Below, in pieces: positions 43,988 through 53,171 of a DNA stretch of 63,465 nt; position 1 is the stretch's first letter; the number at the start of each line of letters is the position of its first letter. Location of the stretch: the NCBI GenBank assembly GCA_018266335.1, contig JAFEAR010000171.1, positions 1 through 63,465 on the forward strand, in the 5' to 3' direction. This DNA comes from Bdellovibrionales bacterium. Its GTDB lineage: Bacteria; Bdellovibrionota; UBA2428. Under the pieces are notes generated by a model. It did not search any database. It was not told the origin of the DNA and was given only the letters and a program-made list of their open reading frames with translations. A program made the position numbers and the translations under genes.

Positions 43988-46948
43988 TCAAGCATCCGAC
44001 GTTTCGGGAGCAAAGCCCCGCCGCATCGTATTTTCGGTGATCGCGCGCGGCTCTAAAAACTGGAGCAAGTAATCGGGTCCACCGGCCTTCGCGCCTACGC
44101 CCGAAAGTTTGTAGCCGCCAAAGGGCTGACGCCCCACCAGCGCGCCCGTGGTGCCCCGGTTGATGTAGAGGTTACCGACTTCGATTTCTTCCCGGGCCCG
44201 CGCAATATTCTTGGGCGAGCGCGAGAAAATCCCGCCCGTAAGCGCGTAATCCACATCATTCATGGCCCGAATCGCCTCGTCCATGTTCTCCACCCTAAAG
44301 ATCGTCACGAGCGGACCAAAGAATTCCATTTGGCCAAGTTCCGATCCAAAATCCGTGTCCTCGAAAATCGTGGGCGGCACAAAGTGTCCTGCGCTCCGCA
44401 AGCTAGCGGGCACTTCAATCTGCGCAATAATCTTGGCACGGTTGCGCTCAATCACGCCGAGCAAACGCGTTTGCGCATCGGCATCAATCACGGGGCCCAC
44501 TTTGGCGGCCGGATCTTCGGCCATGCCCACCTTGAGCGAAGCCATGGCCTCGCGCAAGCGTTCTTTAAACTTGTCGTAGCAAGGCGCCAGCACAATGAGG
44601 CGCGAAGCCGCGCTGCACTTTTGGCCCTGAAAACCAAAAGACGAATGAATGGCGGCCGCAACGGCTTCGTCCAAATCTGCGTCGTCATCGATGATGATGG
44701 CATTCTTGCCGCCCATTTCGGCCACAACTTTTTTAATATGGCGCTGCCCCTTCACCACTCGGCTGGCATCTTCCATGATGCGCAAGCCAACGGCGCGCGA
44801 GCCCGTGAAGGTAACAATGTGAATGTGGGAGTGCGAAACCAAGTGCGCACCCACGATCTCGCCCTTGCCGGGTAAGAAGTGCAAGGCATCGGCCGGCACA
44901 CCGGCCTCCACCAAAATTTTAAAGAGCTCGTACGCAATGGCCGGGCTCTGCTCGGCGGGCTTCATAATCACGGGATTGCCCGCCACCAGGGGGCCCACCG
45001 TCATGCCGCAAAGAATGGCGAAGGGAAAGTTCCACGGCGCAATCGCCACGGCGGGGCCGCGGGGCGAGTACAGATATTCGTTCGACTCGCCGGGAATTTT
45101 GGAGAGTGAGCGGACCGGCGCCAAGCGTTCCATAGCGTCTGCGTAGTAATTGCAAAAGTCGATGCCCTCGGCCACATCGGCGTCGGCCTCGCGATAGTTC
45201 TTGCCCACTTCCAAAACCATAAGGGCCGTGAGCTGCGCTTTGCGCGCACGCATGAGGTCTGCCGCCCGGCGGACAATGGCCGCGCGTTCCTTAGCGGGCT
45301 GCGCGCCCCAAGTTTTCATGGCTTCACGGCACGCCATCACGGCCTCGTCGGCCTGCGCCACCGCGGCCTGCGCACAACGCGCAATCACTTCGTTCGTTTG
45401 CGAGGGATTGCGCACTTCATCGACGGGCAAATTCGCCACGCTCTTGCCGCGCACAGTGACGGGCAAATTCAGGGGGAAAGATTTGCGCAGTGGCGCCACC
45501 GCACTCAGCACGGCCTCGCGCTGATCGGCTTCGCCAAAATCGCGGAAGGGTTCGTTCTCGAACATCGCCGGCGTCGCACTCGCAGCGTGGGGGGCGTGCT
45601 GCACCTTGGTGCGCGGGTCGCGCAGCAGTTCGTCGACGGCCGCACCGTCCGCAAAGCGCGCGCGCAAGAAGCCTTCGTTCGAAGTGTTCTCAAGCAAACG
45701 CCGCACCAGGTAAGCCATGCCAGGAAGCAAATCTCCCACGGGTGCGTAGTCGCGCAAACGGTAGCCCATGCCGGTGAGTGCCTTCTTGAAGGGATCAGCC
45801 ATGCCGTAGAGCATTTGAATTTCGAAGGCGTTCTTGGCCATGCCCCGGCGCTCGGCACACTCGAGCACCGCCGACAGGCTGCGCACGTTGTGCGAGCCAA
45901 AAGCCGCTAGAACTTTGGGATAAGCTTCGAGCAAACGCTCGCCAAGTTTTTCGTAGTTCGCGTCGGTCTCGGCCTTGTTCGTGAACACGGGCACGGGCCA
46001 GCCGCGGCTCGCCGCCTGCGCCACTTCATAATCCCAGTACGCACCCTTCACCAAGCGCACCGTAACGGGCGCCGAGCGCTTGTTCGCAAAACGCACCACG
46101 CGCTCTAAATCGCCGGCCGAAGCCTTAAGGTAGGCCTGAATCACCAAACCAAAGTGCGGATAAGCAATGAACTCGGGCTCGCAGAACATTTCTTCAGCCA
46201 CCGTGAGGAGCAGCTCCCGGTAATCGTTTTGCTCCATGTCGAGGTTCACGAAGACGCCGTTTTGCACGGCCGCCTGCAGAATGGGCCGCAAGCGCCCTTT
46301 GACCGTTTCCACCGTCGTGCGGAAAGCCGCCGAATCCATTTGCGAGTAAAGGCTGGAGCATTTCACCGACACATTGGCGCGCGGAATAGCGCCCCACGGA
46401 GCTTCTTCGAGGTGCGGCTGCGTTTTCCAACCGCGCATTTCGGGGGCCAGCTCGGTCACGAGCGCAAGGTATTTTTGCTGGTACGCGATGGCCTCTTTTT
46501 CAGAGAGCGCTGCTTCGCCCAAAATATCTACGGTGAAGGACAGGCCGCTGTCCCAAATTTTCTTAAGATTGCCGCGCGCATTCTCTACGGATTCGCCCGT
46601 AATGAAGGTGGTGGCCATGCCCGTTACGTTTTTACGAATAGCGCCGGCCGCAAGTTTGGCCGCAAAGCTGTTCCAGGTCGCCAATCCCAAGCCACCGCGA
46701 ATCACGGCGGGAAGGTCCAAACCGGGACGGAAAAAATACTGCCGCAAATGCTCGGCCACTTGCTCGGAATCCACGAGCGAGGGCAGCACGTCCACGAAGC
46801 GAAACATTTCGGTTTTAAAGGCGAGGTCCTTCATGGACCACTCCATGATTTTGCCCGACCAGAATTTGCTGTCGAACAAGTTCATCTCGTAATCGCTGCT
46901 ACGGGAGAAAATATCTTTGCCGATTTCGATGATTCTGGAATCGCTCAT
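43988..46948 (-). CDS. putA: Bifunctional proline utilisation enzyme PutA (type A)
   Basis: Proline dehydrogenase fused to L-glutamate gamma-semialdehyde dehydrogenase; oxidises proline to glutamate with channelled intermediate. The FAD barrel includes RLVKGAYWDYEVAQAA and TNKAETDANYEKL. The aldehyde dehydrogenase half has VVAEMGGKNAIIID and the catalytic Cys in GFQGQKCSAASR. From ATG 46948 it has 986 residues and no N-terminal ribbon-helix-helix, so it is a minimal PutA that does not bind DNA. The longer frame reaching 47044 would overlap the divergent EEP gene and adds unrelated residues. Confidence 0.94.
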   Translation of the reverse strand: MSDSRIIEIGKDIFSRSSDYEMNLFDSKFWSGKIMEWSMKDLAFKTEMFRFVDVLPSLVDSEQVAEHLRQYFFRPGLDLPAVIRGGLGLATWNSFAAKLAAGAIRKNVTGMATTFITGESVENARGNLKKIWDSGLSFTVDILGEAALSEKEAIAYQQKYLALVTELAPEMRGWKTQPHLEEAPWGAIPRANVSVKCSSLYSQMDSAAFRTTVETVKGRLRPILQAAVQNGVFVNLDMEQNDYRELLLTVAEEMFCEPEFIAYPHFGLVIQAYLKASAGDLERVVRFANKRSAPVTVRLVKGAYWDYEVAQAASRGWPVPVFTNKAETDANYEKLGERLLEAYPKVLAAFGSHNVRSLSAVLECAERRGMAKNAFEIQMLYGMADPFKKALTGMGYRLRDYAPVGDLLPGMAYLVRRLLENTSNEGFLRARFADGAAVDELLRDPRTKVQHAPHAASATPAMFENEPFRDFGEADQREAVLSAVAPLRKSFPLNLPVTVRGKSVANLPVDEVRNPSQTNEVIARCAQAAVAQADEAVMACREAMKTWGAQPAKERAAIVRRAADLMRARKAQLTALMVLEVGKNYREADADVAEGIDFCNYYADAMERLAPVRSLSKIPGESNEYLYSPRGPAVAIAPWNFPFAILCGMTVGPLVAGNPVIMKPAEQSPAIAYELFKILVEAGVPADALHFLPGKGEIVGAHLVSHSHIHIVTFTGSRAVGLRIMEDASRVVKGQRHIKKVVAEMGGKNAIIIDDDADLDEAVAAAIHSSFGFQGQKCSAASRLIVLAPCYDKFKERLREAMASLKVGMAEDPAAKVGPVIDADAQTRLLGVIERNRAKIIAQIEVPASLRSAGHFVPPTIFEDTDFGSELGQMEFFGPLVTIFRVENMDEAIRAMNDVDYALTGGIFSRSPKNIARAREEIEVGNLYINRGTTGALVGRQPFGGYKLSGVGAKAGGPDYLLQFLEPRAITENTMRRGFAPETSDA

Positions 46949-46995
46949 GTGGGCGCAGAAATTAGTACCGCGTCGAGGGGTCGACAAGGGGCATT

Positions 46996-48048
46996 TTGTC
47001 TTCCGTGCCGTCTCGTAATAGATTGCACAGTGTGGACGATGCAAACCCGCCCCTGCGCTTTAAACTCCGTTTGCTGACCCAGAACCTATGGCACGGACTG
47101 GATCACACCCGCCCCTACACCATGTGGCCCACCGAAAACCTCATGAAGCGTTGGCTACGCAACCAATCCCACACCCTGGGCCTTAAGGCGCTGCGCGAGC
47201 CCCCCGCCCAAGAGGGCGCGGTTAAAGAAGACGTTCTAGAGGTCTTTTGCCTGCAGGAAGTAAACCCCGTGCGCCGCAAAACCGAGGAGCTCAAGCGGGC
47301 TCTGGGCATGGAGGGCTACGGAGCCGGCGTGAACGTGGGCATTCGGGCCGGCGACATCTCGTACCCCGTGTTCTTGCAGGAGGGCCTCGCCATTTTGTGG
47401 CAGGGCGCCTTTACCAAAATCGAAACCGACCACCGCATTTTGTCGGGCCACGCCCCAGAGATGAGGGCCCCTCTGCTAGACATTCCCATCACGCTGCAAC
47501 TCGCCGAGCGGCGGGGCGCGGTGCTGGTGTCCGGAGAATGGGCCGGCAAGCGCTTTACCTTTGTTACCCTCCACCTGCACAATGGCCCCCCCAACAACAA
47601 GGAGCACAGTGCTCGCCGGGCCCGCGAAATTGACCTGCTCATGGAGTGGATTGACCCCTGGCTGCAAAGCTCCGACGCCGTTTTTGTGCTGGGCGACTTT
47701 AACGCCGAACGGGGCGATGCCGAACTGGCCTCGCTCGTGAGCGCGGGCTTTCAGGAAGTGCTTACGCCGCTGGGTGATCCGATTGTCACCTGGGACCCTA
47801 CCCTCAATCCCATTGCCCGGGCGTCACTGGCGAGAACTCAGGATCCGCAGGAAAAAGAGTGGGATTCGCGGCAGCACCAAATTGATCACATTTTTTACCG
47901 CGTGAAGGGCAAATCGTGGGGCAAGCGCGAGGATTCGCGCCCCCCGTGGACCTTCCGCATTGAGCGCATTTTTGACCAGCCCCAGGGCCCCATTTGGCCC
48001 TCTGATCACTTTGGCCTTTTGACCGAAATTAGCTGGACTTTACGCTAA
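46996..48048 (+). CDS. Endonuclease/exonuclease/phosphatase-family protein
   Basis: A 350-residue EEP-fold phosphodiesterase-type protein. Signature blocks in order are LLTQNLWHG, FCLQEVN, VTLHLHNGP, VLGDFNAE, QIDHIFY and SDHFGLL, giving the metal-binding Asn/Glu/Asp/His set. It lacks an obvious signal peptide. Start is TTG 46996, preceded at 46986-46990 by AAGGGG; a later in-frame GTG is possible. The substrate may be a nucleic acid, sphingomyelin-like lipid or phosphoinositide; sequence alone does not decide. Confidence 0.86.
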   Translation: MSSVPSRNRLHSVDDANPPLRFKLRLLTQNLWHGLDHTRPYTMWPTENLMKRWLRNQSHTLGLKALREPPAQEGAVKEDVLEVFCLQEVNPVRRKTEELKRALGMEGYGAGVNVGIRAGDISYPVFLQEGLAILWQGAFTKIETDHRILSGHAPEMRAPLLDIPITLQLAERRGAVLVSGEWAGKRFTFVTLHLHNGPPNNKEHSARRAREIDLLMEWIDPWLQSSDAVFVLGDFNAERGDAELASLVSAGFQEVLTPLGDPIVTWDPTLNPIARASLARTQDPQEKEWDSRQHQIDHIFYRVKGKSWGKREDSRPPWTFRIERIFDQPQGPIWPSDHFGLLTEISWTLR

Positions 48049-48156
48049 CCCAATCCACCGTAAGGTGATTTAAGTTATTTAAATTCAATAAGTTATACAG
48101 TGTGACACTTTTTCTTTACCCACCCCAAGTGCACCTTTCGGTACACTATAAAGGCA

Positions 48157-48375
48157 GTGAGAAACTTAGCTACATTCAGCCTCTTGGGGTTGGCGCTGAG
48201 CGGGCTCGCAGCCTGCGGCAACTCAGCCCCCACATCGAAGTCTCTACCGGAGGGCGCCGAGTCGTTCCAACGCATCAATGCCCCCGTGAAGAAGCCCGAA
48301 AAAAAATCGCCCGCTAAACCCAAGCGTCCTGCCCCGCGCGAGGACGACTTTGAAGACGAAACCGACTTCGCGTAA
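48157..48375 (+). CDS. Small lipoprotein
   Basis: A 72-residue lipoprotein with GTG start after AAAGG. Signal MRNLATFSLLGLALSGLAAC with lipobox LAAC (Cys20). The mature 52 residues are disordered and charged: a Pro/Lys stretch (KKPEKKSPAKPKRPAP) then an acidic tail (REDDFEDETDFA). No family is recognised. It ends 25 bases before the convergent 48401 gene. Confidence 0.7.
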   Translation: MRNLATFSLLGLALSGLAACGNSAPTSKSLPEGAESFQRINAPVKKPEKKSPAKPKRPAPREDDFEDETDFA

Positions 48376-48400
48376 GCGCCCCGACGTCCAGCCATTCGAA

Positions 48401-49105
48401 TCAGTTCGCGTGGTAACCACCACCGAAACCACCGGTCGGAAGCGGTTGCACTCCATAGTGTGCGTCGGACTTCAGCACAAACCTAATGATCACATTATAA
48501 GCTGCCCCCTCTTCGTCATTCCGGTAAGTAAAAATCACCGTTGAGCGAGAAGCCGAGGAAAAGGCGCTCCCTACGTTCGAATCCAAAGCTGCCAACCGTA
48601 CGGCCGACATCTTTAGTCCTAAACTGGCCTCCATCGTTGCTTGTGCCATGCGCTGCTCGCACCCCGCAGTCTGGGTGCTCTTCGCGAATGCAAAAATATC
48701 GGCCAGAACCTTCATTAGAGACTTCGTACTCGTCGCGTCGTCGAACTTCGTAGGATCCGCGGGGGCCTTGTAAAGTTTAAAGGACGAGGTCTCTAGGCCA
48801 AGCGAGCGCAGCAAATTTCCGTCGAGATAGCCCGGGACATAACCGGCCACCGGCCCACCAAAAATCTGGATCAACAAGTCGCCGTCGCGACCCGCGCAGT
48901 TCACTTTGTCCCGCAGCGCCATACCCAACGAAGTCATACCTAGACTATCGAGCGTGGCTTCGCGTTCGCTCGCAGATACCAGGGACCACGCCACCCCTTC
49001 GCTCGCTACTTTGCGCTGTCCCCAAGCAGGTAACTTCGCCCGGCATTCTGCCGCGCTCCATGCGAACGAAAAAACCAGTGCAAGTCGAATACCTAAATGG
49101 CGCAT
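48401..49105 (-). CDS. Unknown secreted protein
   Basis: A 234-residue exported protein. Start ATG 49105 is fixed by GGAGG seven to eleven bases upstream and yields signal peptide MRHLGIRLALVFSFAWSAAECRA. The mature protein has a few Cys residues (VNCAGRDGD, TAGCEQRM), a mid part rich in hydrophobic strands (LLIQIFGGPVAGYVPGYLDG) and a C-terminal strand-rich section (TVIFTYRNDEEG, IIRFVLKSDAHYG) before a Gly-rich end. The longer frame to 49318 is spurious upstream of this ATG. No family is recognised. Confidence 0.66.
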   Translation of the reverse strand: MRHLGIRLALVFSFAWSAAECRAKLPAWGQRKVASEGVAWSLVSASEREATLDSLGMTSLGMALRDKVNCAGRDGDLLIQIFGGPVAGYVPGYLDGNLLRSLGLETSSFKLYKAPADPTKFDDATSTKSLMKVLADIFAFAKSTQTAGCEQRMAQATMEASLGLKMSAVRLAALDSNVGSAFSSASRSTVIFTYRNDEEGAAYNVIIRFVLKSDAHYGVQPLPTGGFGGGYHAN

Positions 49106-49246
49106 ACGATAACCTCCGTGAAATTTTTCCAATGTCCCGTTTAAAATTATCCACCAACTAAAGAACTTGTGCCTCCCCCGCAAAAATAAAACGTGCTCGT
49201 CCGGGCACATTTGCGGAAGGCCATAACTTCCCTTAGGGTGCGAAGG

Positions 49247-49600
49247 ATGCGTGACGGCTTGTACCTCCTTCTTCTTCTCAGCTTCGGCGGCAACGCGTGG
49301 GCCTGCGACTCCCAACAATGGCTGCTACGCGGGCCAACGGGCATGGAGTTAACCATCCTGCAGGCGGAAATCATTCGCAGCACAGGGCTCATCGTTAGCA
49401 GGACTGAAGAAATTAGACATAGCCCCGCTCGTATGGAGTCGTGGGTACTGATGATGCCGCCTGAAGCCACTTCTCCTTCCGCCGCACAATCGCGCGAGAT
49501 TCTTAAGTGGCAAAATGAAGTTTTGCGGAACTTCCCCGACAATGATTTTTATTGCTCGCCCATCCACTATCCACCCGGAGCCGTTACCGGCAACAACTGA
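49247..49600 (+). CDS. Small exported protein coupled to the TIGR02147 regulator
   Basis: A 117-residue exported protein from ATG 49247. Signal peptide MRDGLYLLLLLSFGGNAWA with cleavage before CDSQQ; the Cys there is at the likely mature N-terminus and a lipobox cannot be excluded (NAWAC). A second Cys occurs near the C-terminus (DFYCSPI). Its stop overlaps the start of the following regulator gene (TGATG). No domain is recognised. The coupling suggests a sensor or partner role, which is inference. Confidence 0.6.
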   Translation: MRDGLYLLLLLSFGGNAWACDSQQWLLRGPTGMELTILQAEIIRSTGLIVSRTEEIRHSPARMESWVLMMPPEATSPSAAQSREILKWQNEVLRNFPDNDFYCSPIHYPPGAVTGNN

Positions 49601-50445
49601 TGCGCATTGATTCGGTCGCGCTCCTAGATGTCGATGGCTGCTCCGATTTTTTGCGCCTTCTCGTGCGCACGGTTTCAAGGAAGCCCAAGCAAGTGGGCTA
49701 CTCGCAAGTAGCGCGTGCTGCGGGCTTTCGCTCCCGAAGTTATTTTCGCGAGCTTGTGCTCGGCAAACGCCCCCTGACCCGCGAAGCTTTCGAGCAAATC
49801 AAAACGCTGGTCGAAGACGATGCCGAGGTAGCCCAGTACTTCACTCTGCTCACTCAACGAGATTGCCCCTCCTTGTTCCGCCTGCGCGCTAGCACACGTG
49901 AAGACCTACCAAAGAAACTAGCGCGCCTAAGGAATCGTTTGCGGCAGCGGACCCAAGTGCCGGCGAGCGCCCCTGCCATCTACGGGCAAGTGACAGCTCC
50001 GCTTGTCTACGCAGCCCTCGACGACGAGCGGTGGACGCCATTAACGATCATTGCCCGTCGCACGAAACTCACCACGGCTCACGCCCAGCGAATATTGAAA
50101 GACCTCGCCGCGCAGGACCTAGTAGAAATTCGGGCAGATCGGTACCGCAGCCAAAACCGCCATCTGATTTTCGATGTTCTCGGCGGGTCCACTTACTTTA
50201 AAAATTTTTACCTCGCCGAACTCGAACAAGCCCGGAACGCCGCCGAAATGCATTTTGCTTCGGACGATCGTCTATTCCTGGGCTCGGCCGTCTTGATCCA
50301 GACATCTCAGCTAAAGAAATTTCGCGCCGAGCTACGCGCTTTGCTTCTCAAATACATCGACGACATCGAAGACAACGAAGGCGACCGCGTCGCCCTCCTT
50401 ACAGTGTCACTTCGACTGGCGGGCGATGAAACCGTAAGTATCTAA
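49600..50445 (+). CDS. TIGR02147/DUF4423-family regulator
   Basis: A 281-residue cytoplasmic protein with the architecture of TIGR02147 proteins, abundant in Bdellovibrio and Fibrobacter. The N-terminal helical part reads FLRLLVRTVSR... YSQVARAAGFRSRSYFRELVLGKRPLT, resembling a helix-turn-helix-like DNA-binding fold, and a second winged-helix-like region follows (about 145-190, TIIARRTKLTTAHAQRILKDLAAQDL). ATG 49600 shares a base with the previous stop; the frame extends upstream to 49552 without a better start. Probably a transcription regulator of nearby exported genes; direct evidence is lacking. Confidence 0.66.
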   Translation: MRIDSVALLDVDGCSDFLRLLVRTVSRKPKQVGYSQVARAAGFRSRSYFRELVLGKRPLTREAFEQIKTLVEDDAEVAQYFTLLTQRDCPSLFRLRASTREDLPKKLARLRNRLRQRTQVPASAPAIYGQVTAPLVYAALDDERWTPLTIIARRTKLTTAHAQRILKDLAAQDLVEIRADRYRSQNRHLIFDVLGGSTYFKNFYLAELEQARNAAEMHFASDDRLFLGSAVLIQTSQLKKFRAELRALLLKYIDDIEDNEGDRVALLTVSLRLAGDETVSI

Positions 50446-50640
50446 GCGCTTCCGGCCACTGAACTTGGCGGAGCGCCCCGAAGCCCAGCCATTCCCGCTG
50501 CTCGTCGTTTTTTAACTTAGGTTTTCTCAACTTCTGTCGATGATTCTTGCCTTCTTTCCATTCGTCAGAATCCTGACTTCTATATCTGGAAGCTCGGCGC
50601 GACTATCAGCCTGCAACCTAACTAAGAAGGAATTTACTTA

Positions 50641-50772
50641 ATGAAAAAAGCGAAACTTATCGGATGCCTTGGATTTGGATTGGCCATTGTTGTGGCCCTT
50701 TGCCTGCACGGCTGCGGCAGCTCGTCGCCCAAATTCACGCTCCACTCCAGCACCAAGGCTACGGCTAACTAA
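50641..50772 (+). CDS. 43-residue lipoprotein
   Basis: A short gene, ATG 50641 after AAGGA (50628-50632), TAA at 50770-50772. The peptide begins MKKAKLIGCLGFGLAIVVAL and has lipobox LHGC with the modified Cys at position 23, then GSSSPKFTLHSSTKATAN. It is a minimal lipoprotein of about 21 mature residues. It is 16 bases upstream of the secreted-protein gene at 50789 and probably co-transcribed with it. Too short for family assignment. Confidence 0.6.
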   Translation: MKKAKLIGCLGFGLAIVVALCLHGCGSSSPKFTLHSSTKATAN

Positions 50773-50788
50773 GCGAGGGATACACACC

Positions 50789-51421
50789 ATGAAAAATACC
50801 AAGTTTTTACTGTCCCTCGTAGCTTCAACTCTGACCTTCGCTGCGGCGCAGGCCAACACGGTCACGATTTCATCGTACAAACTGAAGGCTTACGAACTCT
50901 GGGCTTCCACGGCCACCGATTGTTCGAGCCCCGTGAAGGTGATCGACAACGGCAGCAGCGGCAAGGAAGTGGACATCGCCACCTCCACCGACTTCGGCGA
51001 AGGCAACTTGCCCCCCGATGGCACCTACAAGTGTTTGATCGCAGTGATTGGCGACACCTCCACCATGGTTCCCGAAGTCACTGGCACCACGACCTCCGGC
51101 GCCACCCAGAACGACGCTTGTGTAGCGGGTACTACATACACGCAAGACACGTGCGCCGCCGGCACCACGTCCAAACTCCCCGACGGCACGACCACCACTT
51201 GCCGCACGGGTCAGGAAGACAAGGTCGCCGCTTACATCAGCACAACCGGCACCGAAGGAGCCGACGGGCACGATGCCAGCACGGCTAAACTGCTCAACGA
51301 CTCTATCGTTGTTGCAGGTAAAGCTGTCGACAAAACCCTCTACGTTACGAACCCCGATGGGCTCGTGAATCAAAACGGCAGCTGTGGTCAGGACTCCAAC
51401 GCCGTTCTCGGCGTACGCTAA
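50789..51421 (+). CDS. Secreted Cys/Thr-rich protein of unknown function
   Basis: A 210-residue exported protein. ATG 50789 follows a GAGGGA box and gives signal MKNTKFLLSLVASTLTFAAAQA-NT. The mature protein is Thr/Gly/Asp-rich with six or more Cys (ATDCSS, YKCLIA, NDACVAG, DTCAAG, TTCRTG, GSCGQD), several likely forming disulfides in a loop-rich fold. It is followed by a perfect 11-bp terminator hairpin. No family recognised. Confidence 0.7.
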   Translation: MKNTKFLLSLVASTLTFAAAQANTVTISSYKLKAYELWASTATDCSSPVKVIDNGSSGKEVDIATSTDFGEGNLPPDGTYKCLIAVIGDTSTMVPEVTGTTTSGATQNDACVAGTTYTQDTCAAGTTSKLPDGTTTTCRTGQEDKVAAYISTTGTEGADGHDASTAKLLNDSIVVAGKAVDKTLYVTNPDGLVNQNGSCGQDSNAVLGVR

Positions 51422-51432
51422 TTGCACTTGAT

Positions 51433-51458
51433 AGGTGAGGCAGGTCCCTGCCTCACCT
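51433..51458 (+). terminator. Intrinsic terminator after the secreted Cys-rich gene
   Basis: AGGTGAGGCAG (51433-51443) pairs with CTGCCTCACCT (51448-51458) around a 4-base GTCC loop, followed by a T-rich TCCTTGGTCTTTTATT. It lies 12 bases past the stop of the 50789 gene and separates it from the convergent ABC permease gene. Confidence 0.8.
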
Positions 51459-51480
51459 TCCTTGGTCTTTTATTGCTCCA

Positions 51481-52245
51481 TCAAGCGCGCTGAGTTTGCG
51501 AGGCGACGAAAACGCCGGCGGCAGTGAGCACGGCGCCGAAGACGACAATCACCATCCACGAGACGGGCATGCTCGCCACCAGCAGCGAAGGCTGGTGCGA
51601 CAGAATCGCGCGGAATATTCCCACTCCGTAGGAGAGCGGATTGAGCGCCTGCACCCAGCGGAATAACTTCCACGTGCCTCCATCCGGAAATACCGATCCC
51701 GAGAGCATCCACATGGGCATGAGCACAATGTTCATAACGCCGTGGTAACCCTGCACGGAATCGATTTTCCACGCGAAGACAAAACCCAGCGCCGTGAGCG
51801 CCGCGCCCATAACGAACAGAAGTCCGAAGAGTTCTAAAAATTGCGCCCCATCCACGGACAAACCAATCACGGGCGCCAAGGCGAGCAATAACGCCCCCTG
51901 CACGGCACCGAGCGTGGCGCCGCCCAAAATTTTTGCGGCCACGAACGAAGCGCGCGGCACGGGCGACACGAGCACGCCCTGCAAAAATCCCTGGTGACGA
52001 TCTTCAATCACCGACATGGTCGAAAAAATGGCCGTGAACAAAACACTCAGCACCACGGCGCCCGGATAGAAAAACTCTAAGTAGCCACCGTTGGTGGTGC
52101 CATTAGGATCGCGAAAGGATTGCCCCAATCCGCCGCCCACTACGGCCCAAAACAAAAGCGGTGTCACGAGCGCACCAATCAAGCGACTGCGCTGACGCAC
52201 AAAACGCAAAATTTCGCGTTTCCAAAGAGCATAAACAGCGTTCAT
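51481..52245 (-). CDS. ABC-2 type transporter permease
   Basis: A 254-residue inner-membrane permease with about six hydrophobic segments, of the ABC-2 (YadH/NodJ-like) family. The typical start of such permeases, LWKREILRFVRQRSRLIGALVTPLLFW, precedes the first helix, and SVIEDRHQGFLQGVLVSPVPR is the conserved cytoplasmic loop that contacts the ATPase. It overlaps the ATPase gene by four bases. It is the last gene of the leftward oxidase operon. Substrate unknown; a link to oxidase assembly or metal supply is only suggested by position. Confidence 0.85.
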   Translation of the reverse strand: MNAVYALWKREILRFVRQRSRLIGALVTPLLFWAVVGGGLGQSFRDPNGTTNGGYLEFFYPGAVVLSVLFTAIFSTMSVIEDRHQGFLQGVLVSPVPRASFVAAKILGGATLGAVQGALLLALAPVIGLSVDGAQFLELFGLLFVMGAALTALGFVFAWKIDSVQGYHGVMNIVLMPMWMLSGSVFPDGGTWKLFRWVQALNPLSYGVGIFRAILSHQPSLLVASMPVSWMVIVVFGAVLTAAGVFVASQTQRA

Positions 52246-53171
52246 AGACTGTCTCCCGTGGCGCTTAAATAAACATCGCCCAGCGTGGGTTTCCCCAAGC
52301 TCATGCTGTGCATACGCGCGCCCAAAGCCGAACGGACGGCCGCGAAGGCTTCGTCGGGCTGTGCCGTTTCTAAACGCATGCGGCCCGCCACGAAGCTCAA
52401 TTTACCGAAGCGTCCCAGGGCGTTGCGTAGCGCAGGTTCCATCGTCTCAAGTCCGTCGGCATCCACCACTACCACTTCCGCCCCGAGCCCCGCCTTGAGG
52501 GCCGCCGGCGTGCCGTGCGCCGCCAAGCGGCCACGATTGATAATAAAAATTTCGTCCGCCAAATCAGCCTCTTCCATGAGGTGCGTGGTCACAAGCAAAC
52601 TTACGCCCTGATCGCGCAGCCGGCGCAGCTCCTGCCAGAACTCAAAGCGCAGCAGCGGGTCCAGACCCACCGTGGGCTCGTCGAGCAACACAAGCTGTGG
52701 CTTGGGGAGCAGTGTCTTGGCGAGCTCCACGCGCCGCGCGAGGCCACCCGAGAGTTGCTTCACGCGCGAGTCACGCCGGTCTTCCAAACGGAAAAGTTTC
52801 AACAACTCATCAATGCGGGCCCTAGCTACGGCCGAGCCCAATCCGTAGAGCGCCGCCTGAATTTCTAAATTTTCTTGCACGGTGAGCAGGGGATCGAGAC
52901 TGGGCGACTGAAAAGTCACGCCCATCAGGCTGCGCGCCTTGGCACACTCCGTGAGCACCGAATGGCCGAACACGCGTGCCTCGCCCTTGGAAGGGCGCAG
53001 CTGCGTGGATAAAATTTTAAAGGTCGTGCTCTTGCCGCTGCCGTTGGGTCCAAGGAGAACCGCAATCTTTCCGGCGGGAACCTGAAGGCTCAGGCCAGCA
53101 ACCGCTTCAGCGGCGGCGCCCTTGTAGCTGTAATGGAGATCGTTTACTTCGACGCTTTGGAGTCTTTCCAC
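52242..53171 (-). CDS. ABC transporter ATP-binding protein
   Basis: A 309-residue ATPase of the DrrA/CcmA-like group partnering the ABC-2 permease. Walker A GPNGSGKST, signature LSGGLARRVEL, Walker B LVLLDEPTVGLDP and switch His in TTHLMEEAD. The C-terminal about 80 residues are an accessory domain. GTG start 53171 lies inside the last 28 bases of the upstream 60-residue membrane-protein gene, showing coupling to the oxidase genes. Confidence 0.9.
   Translation of the reverse strand: MERLQSVEVNDLHYSYKGAAAEAVAGLSLQVPAGKIAVLLGPNGSGKSTTFKILSTQLRPSKGEARVFGHSVLTECAKARSLMGVTFQSPSLDPLLTVQENLEIQAALYGLGSAVARARIDELLKLFRLEDRRDSRVKQLSGGLARRVELAKTLLPKPQLVLLDEPTVGLDPLLRFEFWQELRRLRDQGVSLLVTTHLMEEADLADEIFIINRGRLAAHGTPAALKAGLGAEVVVVDADGLETMEPALRNALGRFGKLSFVAGRMRLETAQPDEAFAAVRSALGARMHSMSLGKPTLGDVYLSATGDSL

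Noticed and set aside
46949..47044. Extended N-terminus of PutA
   Set aside because: Would overlap the divergent EEP gene and add Cys/His-rich residues not found in PutA.
50564..50577. GTCAG/CTGAC hairpin upstream of the 43-residue lipoprotein
   Set aside because: A 5-bp stem is within chance expectation.
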